This document shows, piece by piece, positions 7,718 through 15,741 of a stretch of 23,448 nucleotides of DNA; within the stretch, counting starts at the first letter, position 1, and every line of letters starts with the position of its first letter. The notes below the pieces were generated by a model, which worked only from the letters and a program-made list of their open reading frames with translations, was not told the origin of the DNA and did no database searches. The DNA is from CAZJWR01 sp964549765 (GTDB taxonomy: Bacteria; Zixibacteria; MSB-5A5; GN15; JAAZOE01). The stretch is taken from positions 1 through 23,448 of the forward strand of contig CAZJWR010000057.1 in NCBI GenBank assembly GCA_964549765.1. The letters run 5' to 3'. The position numbers and the translations under genes are program-made.

Positions 7718-9327
7718 ACGATTATTACGATTTCATGATTATCGGTTCCGGCATCGCCGGGCTGTCGTACGCCCTGCACGTCGCCGAACACGGCACGGTG
7801 GTGGTGATCACCAAGAAGCAGGCGACCGAATCGAGCACCAACTATGCGCAGGGCGGCATCGCCACGGTGGTGTCATCCGAGGATAGTTTCGCGGCGCACC
7901 TGAAAGACACCCTGATCGCCGGGGCGGGGCTGGTGCATAAGCATGTGGCGGAAAAAATCATCAAGACCGGCCCGTCTTGCATCAAAGAGCTGATGGATAT
8001 CGGCGTCGAGTTTACCGCCAACAAAAACCACGGTTTGTCGCTGGGGCGCGAGGGGGGGCATTCGTACAATCGGGTGGTGCATGCCGAAGACCTCACCGGG
8101 CGTGAGATCGAGCGGGCGCTGCTGGAGGCCTGCCGCCAACACAAGAATATTTCGATCTTCGCCAACTACATCGCCGTCGATTTGATCGCGTACAGAAACC
8201 GGAACAAAATCTATTGCGGCGGGGCATATGTATTTAATCCGCAGAACCAGATCCGGATGGCGGTGCGGTCGGCGGTGACGCTCTTGGCGACCGGCGGCAT
8301 CGGCCAGGTGTATCGCTACACGACCAACCCGCCGATTGCGACCGGGGATGGGATTGCCATGGCGTTCCGGGCGGGAGCGCCCGTGGCCAACCTGGAATTC
8401 GTGCAGTTTCATCCGACGACACTGTCGTTGCCGGGGAGACGGACGTTTCTTATATCCGAGGCGGTGCGGGGCGAGGGGGCGATTTTGCGGACGGCGGACG
8501 GCGAGGCCTTCATGGAGAAGTACCATCCGCAGAAAGATCTGGCGCCACGCGATATCGTCGCGCGGGCTATCGACAGCGAGTTAAAGCGGTCGGGCGAGGA
8601 GACGGCGTTTCTCGACCTGCGGCACATTCCCGCCGATCATGTCAAGAAACGATTTCCGAATATCTATATCAATTGCCTCGAAGCGGGGATTGACATCACC
8701 CGCGAGTTGATCCCGGTGGTGCCGGCGGCGCATTATATGTGCGGCGGCGTGGTTACCGATGTCAACGGCCGGTCGAAAATCGAGCGGCTGTATGTGTGCG
8801 GGGAGACGGGATGCACGGGAATGCATGGAGCCAATCGATTGGCGTCGAATTCGCTTTTGGAGGCGGTGGCGATTTCGCGATTTGCCGCCGAGCATTCGAT
8901 CAAGACGTTTGCGGCCGGCAAACCGCCTAAACCGCCGTCCATCAAATTTCCGCATCCGGGCGCGCCCGACCGGGCGTTCGAACAGGTTTTCGTGTCGCAC
9001 GACCGCCGCGAGATAAAGGACCTTATGTGGGACCACGTCGGGATCGTCCGGTCGAGGTACCGGTTGGACGAGGCGGCCGAACGGATCGCTCTGATACATA
9101 ACAGCGTCGACCGGTTCTTTTTCACCCATCAACTCACATATGCGAGTATTGAATTGCGGAATATGGCGACGGTGGCGTGTCTGATCATTGAGTCGGCTTC
9201 GCGACGGAAGGAATCGCGGGGGTTGCATTATAATGTCGATTTTCCCGATACCGACGATGAACAATGGCTGCGGGACACGGTTTTTATACGAAAAGGGAAC
9301 AGCATATGGCCGGAAGACATGAACTGA
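7714..9327 (+). CDS. nadB: L-aspartate oxidase NadB
   Basis: The 537-residue flavoenzyme oxidises L-aspartate to iminoaspartate, the first step of de novo NAD synthesis. It has the dinucleotide fold IIGSGIAGLSYA (9-20) and the second FAD segment TNYAQGGIATV. Active-site residues of the succinate dehydrogenase/NadB group are H233 in QFHPT, R279 in APRDIVARA, H340 in AAHYMCGG and R375 in HGANRLASNS. The helical C-terminal domain is present. Its context is unusual: it is fused by overlapping codons to lpxK upstream and to guaA downstream. nadA and nadC are not in the window. Fumarate reductase subunits are the main look-alikes, but length and the HGANRLASNSLLE segment favour NadB. Confidence 0.93.
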   Translation: MNDYYDFMIIGSGIAGLSYALHVAEHGTVVVITKKQATESSTNYAQGGIATVVSSEDSFAAHLKDTLIAGAGLVHKHVAEKIIKTGPSCIKELMDIGVEFTANKNHGLSLGREGGHSYNRVVHAEDLTGREIERALLEACRQHKNISIFANYIAVDLIAYRNRNKIYCGGAYVFNPQNQIRMAVRSAVTLLATGGIGQVYRYTTNPPIATGDGIAMAFRAGAPVANLEFVQFHPTTLSLPGRRTFLISEAVRGEGAILRTADGEAFMEKYHPQKDLAPRDIVARAIDSELKRSGEETAFLDLRHIPADHVKKRFPNIYINCLEAGIDITRELIPVVPAAHYMCGGVVTDVNGRSKIERLYVCGETGCTGMHGANRLASNSLLEAVAISRFAAEHSIKTFAAGKPPKPPSIKFPHPGAPDRAFEQVFVSHDRREIKDLMWDHVGIVRSRYRLDEAAERIALIHNSVDRFFFTHQLTYASIELRNMATVACLIIESASRRKESRGLHYNVDFPDTDDEQWLRDTVFIRKGNSIWPEDMN

Positions 9328-10847
9328 TACTTATTCTGGATTTTGGGTCGCAATACACGCAATTGATTGCCCGACGTATCCGCGAACGGAACGTCTATTG
9401 CGAGATCGTGCCGTTCAATGCCGATTTGTCGGTCTATCGAGATCAGAATATCAAGGGATATGTTCTTTCCGGCGGCCCGGCGTCGGTGCTGCAACCGGAT
9501 TCACCGCGATTGCCTCAGGAATTTTACGATACCGACCGGCCCGTTCTCGGGATATGCTATGGGCAGCAGCTTATCGTGTATCAACTGGGGGGCGAACTTT
9601 CTCAAACACCGAATCGCGAGTACGGCCGGGCGACGTTGTCGGTCCAAGAGGGGGGCGAGCTTTTCAATGGCGTCAAACACTCCAGCCAAGTGTGGATGAG
9701 TCACGGCGATATGGTCGAGCGGCTGCCGGACGGATTTGCCGCTCTGGCGTCGACGTCGGATATCTTGTTCGCGGCGATCGGCAATACGGTCCGTCGCATA
9801 TACGGGGTGCAGTTTCATCCCGAAGTGATGCACACCGAGGAAGGCCGGAAAATTCTGAACAACTTTCTTTTCGATATCTGCGGCGTATCCGGCGACTGGA
9901 CAACCGAGTCGTTCATCGAATCGTCGGTGCGGCAGATCCGGGAGACGGTCGGCGATCACAACGTGATACTGGGGATATCGGGCGGCGTAGATTCGACCGT
10001 TACGGCGGCTTTGCTCAACCGCGCTATCGGCGAGCGGATGACGGCGATATTCGTCAACAACGGTCTGTTGCGCAAGAAGGAATACGAGCAGGTGATGGCG
10101 TCGTACAAATCGCTCGGCATCAATATCAAACCGGTGGATGCGTCGGAACGGTTTCTTGACCGGCTGGAAGGAGTCGTCGATCCGGAGAAGAAGCGCAAGA
10201 TTATTGGCGAGACGTTCATTGATGTGTTTGACGAAGCTGCGCGGGATATAGGCGACGCCAAGTTTCTGGCACAGGGAACGCTGTATCCGGACGTGATCGA
10301 ATCGGTCAGTTTCAAGGGGCCGTCGGCGACGATCAAGTCGCATCACAACGTCGGGGGGCTTCCCGACATGATGAAATTGAAGATCATCGAACCGTTGCGG
10401 GAATTGTTCAAGGACGAGGTGCGGGCGCTGGGGCGCGAACTGGGTTTGCCGGAGAGCGTTGTCGGGCGTCACCCGTTCCCGGGGCCGGGTCTGGCGGTGC
10501 GGATTATCGGCGAGATTACGCGTGACAGGCTGCGGGTGCTTCGCGACGCCGACGATATCTATATTTCCGAATTACATGCCACAGGCCGATATGATAAAAT
10601 CTGGCAGGCATTCGCGGTGCTTCTGCCGGTACAATCGGTCGGCGTGATGGGGGATGAGCGAACTTATGAAAACGTCATCGCCTTGCGGGCGGTGACCTCG
10701 ACCGACGGCATGACGGCCGACTGGGCACGGATACCGGACGATATCCTGGCCAAGATATCCAATCGTATTATCAATGAAGTGCGCGGGGTCAACCGAGTGT
10801 GCTACGATGTTTCATCCAAACCGCCGGCGACTATCGAATGGGAGTAA
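9306..10847 (+). CDS. guaA: GMP synthase (glutamine-hydrolysing)
   Basis: The 513-residue enzyme converts XMP to GMP using glutamine and ATP. The class I glutamine amidotransferase domain (1 to about 195) has VLSGGPASV, nucleophile C84 in GICYGQQ, and H171/E173 in VQFHPEV. The ATP-pyrophosphatase domain carries the PP-loop SGGVDS (225-230). The C-terminal dimerisation part has GRHPFPGPGLAVRI and ends PPATIEWE. ATG 9306 is preferred over the earlier in-frame ATG at 9264: AAGGGA (9293-9298) lies 7 nt upstream and the protein then begins directly at the amidotransferase domain. The gene starts 22 bp inside nadB. It ends the long plus-strand run; the 46 bp to the convergent panC show no clear terminator. 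Confidence 0.96.
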   Translation: MAGRHELILILDFGSQYTQLIARRIRERNVYCEIVPFNADLSVYRDQNIKGYVLSGGPASVLQPDSPRLPQEFYDTDRPVLGICYGQQLIVYQLGGELSQTPNREYGRATLSVQEGGELFNGVKHSSQVWMSHGDMVERLPDGFAALASTSDILFAAIGNTVRRIYGVQFHPEVMHTEEGRKILNNFLFDICGVSGDWTTESFIESSVRQIRETVGDHNVILGISGGVDSTVTAALLNRAIGERMTAIFVNNGLLRKKEYEQVMASYKSLGINIKPVDASERFLDRLEGVVDPEKKRKIIGETFIDVFDEAARDIGDAKFLAQGTLYPDVIESVSFKGPSATIKSHHNVGGLPDMMKLKIIEPLRELFKDEVRALGRELGLPESVVGRHPFPGPGLAVRIIGEITRDRLRVLRDADDIYISELHATGRYDKIWQAFAVLLPVQSVGVMGDERTYENVIALRAVTSTDGMTADWARIPDDILAKISNRIINEVRGVNRVCYDVSSKPPATIEWE

Positions 10848-10893
10848 TCGCATACCGGCATCGGGAGCTATTGGCATAAGAGGATGAAGCTGT

Positions 10894-11748
10894 CTACGTG
10901 ATTTTCATGTTGTCAATGAGGCGGACGGGGCCGAGGCGGACGGCGAGGGATGCAACGGTGTTTTTCCCGACGGATGTAACGGGTTTGAGGCTTTCCATTT
11001 CGGTTAGAGCGATATAGTCGATCTCGGCGTCTGGGGCGTTTTTCGTTATAATCGACCGCATTTTTCTTTTGATGTCCTTTGTACGGGTTATCCCATCGCG
11101 GACCATCAGGCGGGCCGTTTTGAGCGCATGGTACAGTGCCGGAGCCTGCGCTCGCAATTCCGGTGACAGATAGCGGTTGCGGGAGGATCTGGCCAGACCG
11201 TCCTTTTCCCGCACCGTGGGGCAGACGATCATTCTAATCGGCCAGTTGAGGTCTTTGACCATGCGCTTAAGCACCATCGCCTGCTGATAATCCTTCATGC
11301 CGAACAAGGCCACATCCGGCTGGACAATATTAAACAGCTTGGCTACGATAGTGGTCACTCCCCTAAAATGGCGGGGCCGGGAATGGCCTTCGAGAACGCC
11401 CGTCATATGCTCGACGGTGACGTACGTTTCATATCCGTGGGGATACATGTCAGACCGTTTGGGCATGAAGACAATGTGCGCCCCGGCTTCTTTGATTTTG
11501 CGGATATCGCCTTTGGGGTCACGAGGGTAGCGGTCGAAATCCTCATGCGGGGCGAACTGGGTCGGGTTGACAAAAACGGTGACGACGACGATGTCGGCTT
11601 TTTGGCGAGCGCGGCGGATCAGCGAGAGATGACCGTCGTGCAGCGCGCCCATTGTCGGCACGATAGCGATGGTTTTTCCGGAACGGATAATTTTTCGGGA
11701 TAATCTCTGCTGGCCGGCGATGGTGCGAGTGACGGTGAAAGCGGTCAT
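10894..11748 (-). CDS. panC: Pantothenate synthetase PanC
   Basis: The 284-residue enzyme joins pantoate and beta-alanine with ATP to form pantothenate, the vitamin B5 precursor of CoA. It has the nucleotidyl-transferase signature PTMGALHDGH with H37 and H40, then FVNPTQF, SRPRHFRGV (123-131), KDYQQ (152-156) and the ATP-binding segment EKDGLARSSRNRYLS (181-195). It is last in the minus-strand operon and its start overlaps the panB stop by 4 bp (ATGA), so the two pantothenate genes are translationally coupled. panD, which makes beta-alanine, is not in the window. Confidence 0.96.
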   Translation of the reverse strand: MTAFTVTRTIAGQQRLSRKIIRSGKTIAIVPTMGALHDGHLSLIRRARQKADIVVVTVFVNPTQFAPHEDFDRYPRDPKGDIRKIKEAGAHIVFMPKRSDMYPHGYETYVTVEHMTGVLEGHSRPRHFRGVTTIVAKLFNIVQPDVALFGMKDYQQAMVLKRMVKDLNWPIRMIVCPTVREKDGLARSSRNRYLSPELRAQAPALYHALKTARLMVRDGITRTKDIKRKMRSIITKNAPDAEIDYIALTEMESLKPVTSVGKNTVASLAVRLGPVRLIDNMKIT

Positions 11749-12566
11749 TCCAGGAATGATTCCTCATCGGTGGGATAGGTGCCGGCGCGGACGTCTTCGG
11801 CGTACTGCCGAGCGGCGTTTTCGATCTGGGGCGCAACGTCGGCGTATTTTCTCACGAAGCGGGCTTCGAGTTGGGGGTATAAACCGATGATGTCGTTGAT
11901 AACGAGCACCTGTCCGTCGCAGTGGCGACCGGCGCCTATTCCGATGGTGGCCATTTTCACCCGCTCAGAGATATCCTTGGCCAGGGGCGCCGTCATCAAT
12001 TCCAAGACGCAGGCGAAACATCCGGCTTCGTCGAGAGCCTCGGCGGATTCGATTTCATAATTGTACCCGGCTTCATCGCGCCCCTGAACGCGGGCGCCCC
12101 CGAATTTGTTTACCGACTGCGGCGTCATGCCGATATGCCCCATGACCGGGATACCCAGTTCGACGAGACGTTTGACGGTGGCGGCCATCTCGATGCCGCC
12201 CTCCAGCTTGACCGCCTCGGCTCCGGCTTCCTTGAGGAAGCGCCCGGCGTTGATTATCGCCATCTCGGTGGAGGTCTGATACGACATGAACGGCATATCG
12301 GCGATCACGAGGGTGCGTTCCGCGGCGTCGGCGACAGCTTTGGTATGGAACAGCATCTTATCCATCTCGGCCGATAGAGTGCTTTTCCGCCCGTAGACGA
12401 CCATGTTAAGGGAATCGCCGACCAGAAGGGCGTCGACGCCGCCGGATTCGAGCAGACGCGCCGTGTAATAATCGTAGGCGGTCAGGACGACGATCTTCTC
12501 GCCTTTATGCTTTTTCCGGTGGAAGGTCCGGACGGTCACTTTCCGATTTTTCTGATGAGTCGACAT
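11745..12566 (-). CDS. panB: Ketopantoate hydroxymethyltransferase PanB
   Basis: The 273-residue TIM-barrel enzyme adds a hydroxymethyl group from methylene-tetrahydrofolate to 2-oxoisovalerate, the first dedicated step to pantothenate. Family motifs are LTAYDY (28-33), VGDSLNMVVYG, ADMPFMSY, VKLEGG, GHIGMTPQSV and IGIGAGRHCDGQVLVIND. The metal ligands correspond to D51, D90 and E122, and the catalytic acid to E189. It begins 6 bp after the deoxynucleoside kinase stop without a strong ribosome-binding site, and shares ATGA with panC. The folate-derived cofactor it uses makes its placement after folB and folK sensible. Confidence 0.96.
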   Translation of the reverse strand: MSTHQKNRKVTVRTFHRKKHKGEKIVVLTAYDYYTARLLESGGVDALLVGDSLNMVVYGRKSTLSAEMDKMLFHTKAVADAAERTLVIADMPFMSYQTSTEMAIINAGRFLKEAGAEAVKLEGGIEMAATVKRLVELGIPVMGHIGMTPQSVNKFGGARVQGRDEAGYNYEIESAEALDEAGCFACVLELMTAPLAKDISERVKMATIGIGAGRHCDGQVLVINDIIGLYPQLEARFVRKYADVAPQIENAARQYAEDVRAGTYPTDEESFLE

Positions 12567-12572
12567 GGCGGA

Positions 12573-13235
12573 TTATATCACCTGTTGATCGAGATCGCCG
12601 GCCGGGGAATAATACATGATATGCGGCTGCGGCTTCTTGACTTGCTCGATCAGATCGTTCAACTGGTTTTCGTTGTGCACGAAATCGATATCGTCGGTTT
12701 TGACCACCAGCAGCGGCGCGTCGCCATAATTGAAGAAGAACTGGTTATACGTTTCATTGAGGGCATCGACATATTCCCGCTCGATCGGCTTTTCGATATC
12801 CAGGTTGCGGCCGTGGATTCGCTGCATGAGGACGGGCGTCGAGGCCTGAAGATAGATGACCAGATCAGGTTTGGGGACGTCCGATTTGAGGGCCGAGGAT
12901 ACTTTTTCGTAGAGCTGCATTTCGCGATCGGTGAGTGTCACCGATGCGAACAGGGCGTCTTTCTGGAATAAATAGTCGCTGACGATGCGTGAGAAAAACA
13001 AGTCTCGCTCCAGGAGCCGCTGCTGCTGCTGGAAGCGCGCCAGCAGGAAAAATATCTGAGCGGGGAACGCATATCGCGACGGGCTTTTATAGAAGTCGGC
13101 CAGGAAGGGGTTGTCGGTCGGGTCTTCGAGGATCAGCCCGGCCTGCAGTCGTTCCGCCAGAAGTTGCGCCAGGCTGGTTTTGCCGACGCCGATGACGCCT
13201 TCAATGGCGATATATTGCGGCAGTTCGTTACTCAA
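12573..13235 (-). CDS. Deoxynucleoside kinase (dAK/dGK type), TTG start
   Basis: This is a 220-residue P-loop kinase of the dNK/thymidine-kinase-2 family, expected to phosphorylate deoxyadenosine, deoxyguanosine or similar nucleosides for salvage. The P-loop is GVIGVGKTS (13-21). EDPTDNPFL and FPAQIFFLLARFQQQ follow, then the subfamily's SDYLFQKDALFA (86-97) and a LID-like arginine region at MQRIHGRNLDIEKPIEREY. The start is chosen as TTG at 13235: AAGGA lies 8 nt upstream, TTG overlaps the folK stop (gTTGAGTAA), and the P-loop then begins at the usual distance from the N terminus. A longer in-frame reading to 13358 adds 41 residues that merely shadow folK. Substrate choice cannot be read from sequence. 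It is commonly found beside folK. Confidence 0.88.
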   Translation of the reverse strand: MSNELPQYIAIEGVIGVGKTSLAQLLAERLQAGLILEDPTDNPFLADFYKSPSRYAFPAQIFFLLARFQQQQRLLERDLFFSRIVSDYLFQKDALFASVTLTDREMQLYEKVSSALKSDVPKPDLVIYLQASTPVLMQRIHGRNLDIEKPIEREYVDALNETYNQFFFNYGDAPLLVVKTDDIDFVHNENQLNDLIEQVKKPQPHIMYYSPAGDLDQQVI

Positions 13236-13731
13236 CGGTGGTTTCCTTGACGATCTTGACGCCCTGGTCCCCCAGCAGGGAGAGCATATCGCAGAATTTT
13301 TCATTCGTGCGCGGGTCGACCAGTTCCGGTTCGATTTCGCACAGCGGAATGAGGACAAAGGCCCGTTCGTGCATGCGGGGGTGCGGGATTTCCAGCCGTT
13401 CGTTGCGGAAAATCCGGTTGCCGAACAGGATCAGATCGATGTCGATGACGCGATTGGCGCGGGAGTTTTTCTCGGTCCGGCCGAATTCGATTTCCAGCCG
13501 TTCGGTGTTGTCGAGAAGCTGGACCGGCTTGAGGGAGCATTCCAGCTTTATGACTTTGTTGAGAAAGTCGGGGCAGTCTTCAGGACAATCCAGCGGCCGG
13601 GAATGATACAGGGAGGATGCGGCAATGAACTCGAGCCCCATCATCTGTGACAGGCGCTGGGTGGCACGGTTAAGATAGGATTCACGGTTGCCCAGGTTCG
13701 AGCCAAGAGAAAGATAGACGATATCACTCAT
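13228..13731 (-). CDS. folK: HPPK, dihydropterin pyrophosphokinase FolK
   Basis: The 167-residue enzyme transfers pyrophosphate from ATP to 6-hydroxymethyl-dihydropterin in folate synthesis. Signatures are YLSLGSNLGNRESYL (6-20), pterin-pocket residues in PDFLNKVIKLE, the Mg-binding DID (97-99) in NRVIDIDLILFG, and IPHPRMHERAFVLIPL (115-130). ATG 13731 is preferred over 13746: GGAG sits 7 nt upstream, and the protein then begins at the conserved strand. The start and the folB stop share ATGAGTGA, and the stop overlaps the next gene's TTG, so translation is coupled on both sides. Confidence 0.94.
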   Translation of the reverse strand: MSDIVYLSLGSNLGNRESYLNRATQRLSQMMGLEFIAASSLYHSRPLDCPEDCPDFLNKVIKLECSLKPVQLLDNTERLEIEFGRTEKNSRANRVIDIDLILFGNRIFRNERLEIPHPRMHERAFVLIPLCEIEPELVDPRTNEKFCDMLSLLGDQGVKIVKETTVE

Positions 13732-14122
13732 CGGTAGTCTCCGCATCTACGAGCTTTTCCGGTTCCGTCTGGCGGCGCACGACCTCCACCTCGATGTAAT
13801 CAATATGGCCATTGATGGGGGGAGTCAGTTTGCGTACCGCGATTTTGACTTCGATCACCGGAAAGGCCGAAAGTATTTCCGAGGCCAATCTGGCGGCCAA
13901 TCCTTCCAGCAGGGAGAACGATCGATTCTGCACGATGTCGGCGACCAGTTCGAATACGGCCCCATAGTCTATGGTATCGGTCAGGCGGTCGGTTTTGCCC
14001 GGTTCGGCCAGATCGACCGCCAGTTCGCAATCCACCTCGAAACGGCGGCCGGTTTCTTTTTCCGCCGCCGATACTCCATGATACCCATAAAAGGACATAT
14101 TGACAAGTCGTATTCTATCCAT
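13724..14122 (-). CDS. folB: Dihydroneopterin aldolase FolB
   Basis: The 132-residue enzyme cleaves dihydroneopterin to 6-hydroxymethyl-dihydropterin, the substrate of FolK encoded next. Motifs are FYGYHGVSAAEKETG with E21, DTIDYGAVF with Y53, LLEGLAARLA with E73, and VRKLTPPI with catalytic K98. ATG 14122 is chosen because it overlaps the preceding stop (ATGGATAG) and has GGGGA 7 nt upstream. A longer reading to 14233 adds 37 residues that only shadow the preceding gene. The last 15 or so residues are an acidic tail beyond the normal fold. Confidence 0.93.
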   Translation of the reverse strand: MDRIRLVNMSFYGYHGVSAAEKETGRRFEVDCELAVDLAEPGKTDRLTDTIDYGAVFELVADIVQNRSFSLLEGLAARLASEILSAFPVIEVKIAVRKLTPPINGHIDYIEVEVVRRQTEPEKLVDAETTDE

Positions 14123-15290
14123 TGCCGGTTCCCCGCTCTTTGGACGATTGGAACAGTCTCCGCGTGGCGTCAAGGGCTTTCTGATAGGTTTCCGGTTTAC
14201 CGGTGAGCGAGAAGCGGATGAAACCCTCGCCATTCTCCCCGAAGGCGACGCCGGGGATAGCCAGGATGCCGGCTTTCATATACAAAACGCGGCAGAACCG
14301 CCGGGACTGCTTCCGGCCGGGCAGTTTGGCCCAGTAAAACGGGCCAACCCGGTACGGGGAGGGGATAAGGCGCAGTTTATCGCAAAGCTTGTCGATCATG
14401 TCCCGGTTTTTGGCGAAAGCGTTTTTCATCTCATCCAGTTTCGATCCCGAATCGGCGCAGGCATCCATCGCCGATTGCCATTGGCCGGCGTCGATGCGAT
14501 GCGAAAATACCTCGGCGATCCGTTTCAGCGACGCGATTATGGCCGGCTGGGCCACGGCGAGGGCGCATGACGGTTGCGGCCTTCCGAAATTATACGCATA
14601 AGAATAAAGTTCGACGGCGACCTTTCTGCCGCCGGGAATGGAAAAAAGCGAAGCCGGATTATCGCCGTCGATGAACCCATCGAAGGCCTGATCGAGGATG
14701 AGCATGAGATTTTCCCGCCCGGCGACGTAGAGGATCTCCGCCAGGTTATCCTTGTTGAGGATGGCGCCGGTAGGGTTGTGCGGCGAATTGAGCACCATGG
14801 CGCGCGCCGTCCGGGCGACGCTGACAGAAAAGGAGCTCATGGCCGGTTTGAAGCGGTTCCGTTCGCTGAGGCCATAGGGCATGGTTTCCGCGGAGGCGAG
14901 AACCGCTCCGGCGCGATAATGCCAGACGCCGGGGTCGGGAACGAGAACCAAGTCGCCCGGATTAAAATATGCCAGGGCGAGCAGGTTCAGGATTTGGCGG
15001 ATGCCGCCGCCGATGAATAATTCTTTGGCGGGGTTGATCCGGCCGCCATAGCGGGCCTTGTACCAGGCGGCCGTTTTTTCGGCGAGGTCGGCTATTTGAT
15101 CTTCACCGGCGTAGGGAGGGGCGTCGCCTGAAGTTTTGTCGGACGAGCCGGTCGGCCATGAAAATCGCGCCAGATCGATGATTTCGCGCCCGAGCATTTT
15201 CTTGCGCTCTCTGCGCGGGAGGAAATCTCCGAGCAACGGCGGCAGATGATAGAGACGATCGGCCTTTTCCAGCACCAGTTTCCTTACCAT
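14115..15290 (-). CDS. Aminotransferase-fold protein lacking the PLP lysine
   Basis: This 391-residue protein has the fold-type I (class I/II) aminotransferase framework. Visible elements are IGGGIRQILNLLAL (93-106), PGDLVLVPDPG, the NSPHNPTG loop with N172, D200 in LILDQAFDGF (pairs with the PLP pyridine nitrogen in the family) and the substrate-carboxylate arginine R359 in GFIRFSL. At the position of the Schiff-base lysine, 31 residues after D200 as in Thermus aspartate aminotransferase, the sequence is SYAYNFGRPQPS instead of SKxxxMxGWRIG. K becomes Y231, and the phosphate-binding R eight residues later becomes Q239. Normal transamination is therefore unlikely. ATG 15290 has AGGGAG 8 nt upstream. 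It heads the folB-folK-panBC operon, but I cannot assign a reaction; a pseudoenzyme, binding protein or lysine-independent enzyme are options. Confidence 0.8.
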   Translation of the reverse strand: MVRKLVLEKADRLYHLPPLLGDFLPRRERKKMLGREIIDLARFSWPTGSSDKTSGDAPPYAGEDQIADLAEKTAAWYKARYGGRINPAKELFIGGGIRQILNLLALAYFNPGDLVLVPDPGVWHYRAGAVLASAETMPYGLSERNRFKPAMSSFSVSVARTARAMVLNSPHNPTGAILNKDNLAEILYVAGRENLMLILDQAFDGFIDGDNPASLFSIPGGRKVAVELYSYAYNFGRPQPSCALAVAQPAIIASLKRIAEVFSHRIDAGQWQSAMDACADSGSKLDEMKNAFAKNRDMIDKLCDKLRLIPSPYRVGPFYWAKLPGRKQSRRFCRVLYMKAGILAIPGVAFGENGEGFIRFSLTGKPETYQKALDATRRLFQSSKERGTGNG

Positions 15291-15410
15291 ATTGACGGCT
15301 CCCTGTTCGGTTCCGCTCGCATTACCCATCGGCCCGGTCGGACCTGCACGCGATATACACCGTTGTCTGAATATGGCAGGTGATTCCGGCACAGGGCATT
15401 ATGTCGATAC

Positions 15411-15438
15411 AATTTATCTATTTTTCCTTACAAGTCAA
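15411..15438 (-). promoter_or_regulatory. Candidate promoter of the aminotransferase-fol-pan operon
   Basis: Read on the minus strand, TTGACT (15438-15433, 5/6) and TAAATT (15416-15411, 4/6) are 16 bp apart. Transcription would start near 15404, leaving a leader of roughly 115 nt before ATG 15290. Motif match only. Confidence 0.35.
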
Positions 15439-15641
15439 GAGGTTGGCGCGATTTTTCGGCGCTGCGGACAGGGTCGAGGTCATAGGTTTACCGTTTTGGA
15501 GATCCCGGGTCTGGCGGACTGGTTTAGTTATCCGTATTCGATAGACCTTCTTGGGACCTCGATTCGTGCACATCGTTTTGATATTTGGATGACAGCGCGC
15601 ACAGATTTTGTGCGTTCATGTCAGTAACAAATCTCATCGAT

Positions 15642-15671
15642 TTATCGTAAGATTATATGCCTGAGTATAAT
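15642..15671 (+). promoter_or_regulatory. Candidate sigma-70 promoter of the barrel gene
   Basis: A perfect TATAAT lies at 15666-15671, with a weak TTATCG 18 bp upstream (15642-15647). It would start transcription near 15678, about 64 nt before the ATG at 15742. It competes with the sigma-54-like element just downstream as the real promoter. Confidence 0.35.
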
Positions 15672-15678
15672 ACACAAC

Positions 15679-15695
15679 TTGGCATGATTCTTGTA
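15679..15695 (+). promoter_or_regulatory. Sigma-54-like -24/-12 element
   Basis: TTGGCATGATTCTTGTA matches YTGGCACGRNNNTTGCW at all but two defined positions, and the GG and G(C/T) pairs have the required 10-nt spacing. The -12 element reads GT instead of the near-invariant GC, which weakens the call. No activator gene is in the window. Confidence 0.25.
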
Positions 15696-15741
15696 AATGG
15701 CAAGAATAGATATATGGCACATTAAGCGGAGGTAAAGAGCC

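Larger units (their letters stand above)
15291..15741. promoter_or_regulatory. Divergent intergenic region
   Basis: These 451 bases separate the minus-strand cofactor operon from the plus-strand envelope block. I see no gene: the open frames here lack a supported start and family resemblance. It holds a candidate promoter on the minus strand (15411-15438), a TATAAT element on the plus strand (15666-15671) and a sigma-54-like element (15679-15695), all listed separately. Confidence 0.6.

Noticed and set aside
9501..10472. Open frame (323 codons) on the minus strand opposite guaA
   Set aside because: It is an antisense shadow of a highly conserved gene, with no ribosome-binding site and no recognisable domain.
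14115..15290. Calling the operon's first gene a functional aspartate or LL-diaminopimelate aminotransferase
   Set aside because: The lysine that binds PLP is tyrosine, and the GWRIG arginine is missing, so a standard transaminase name would mislead.
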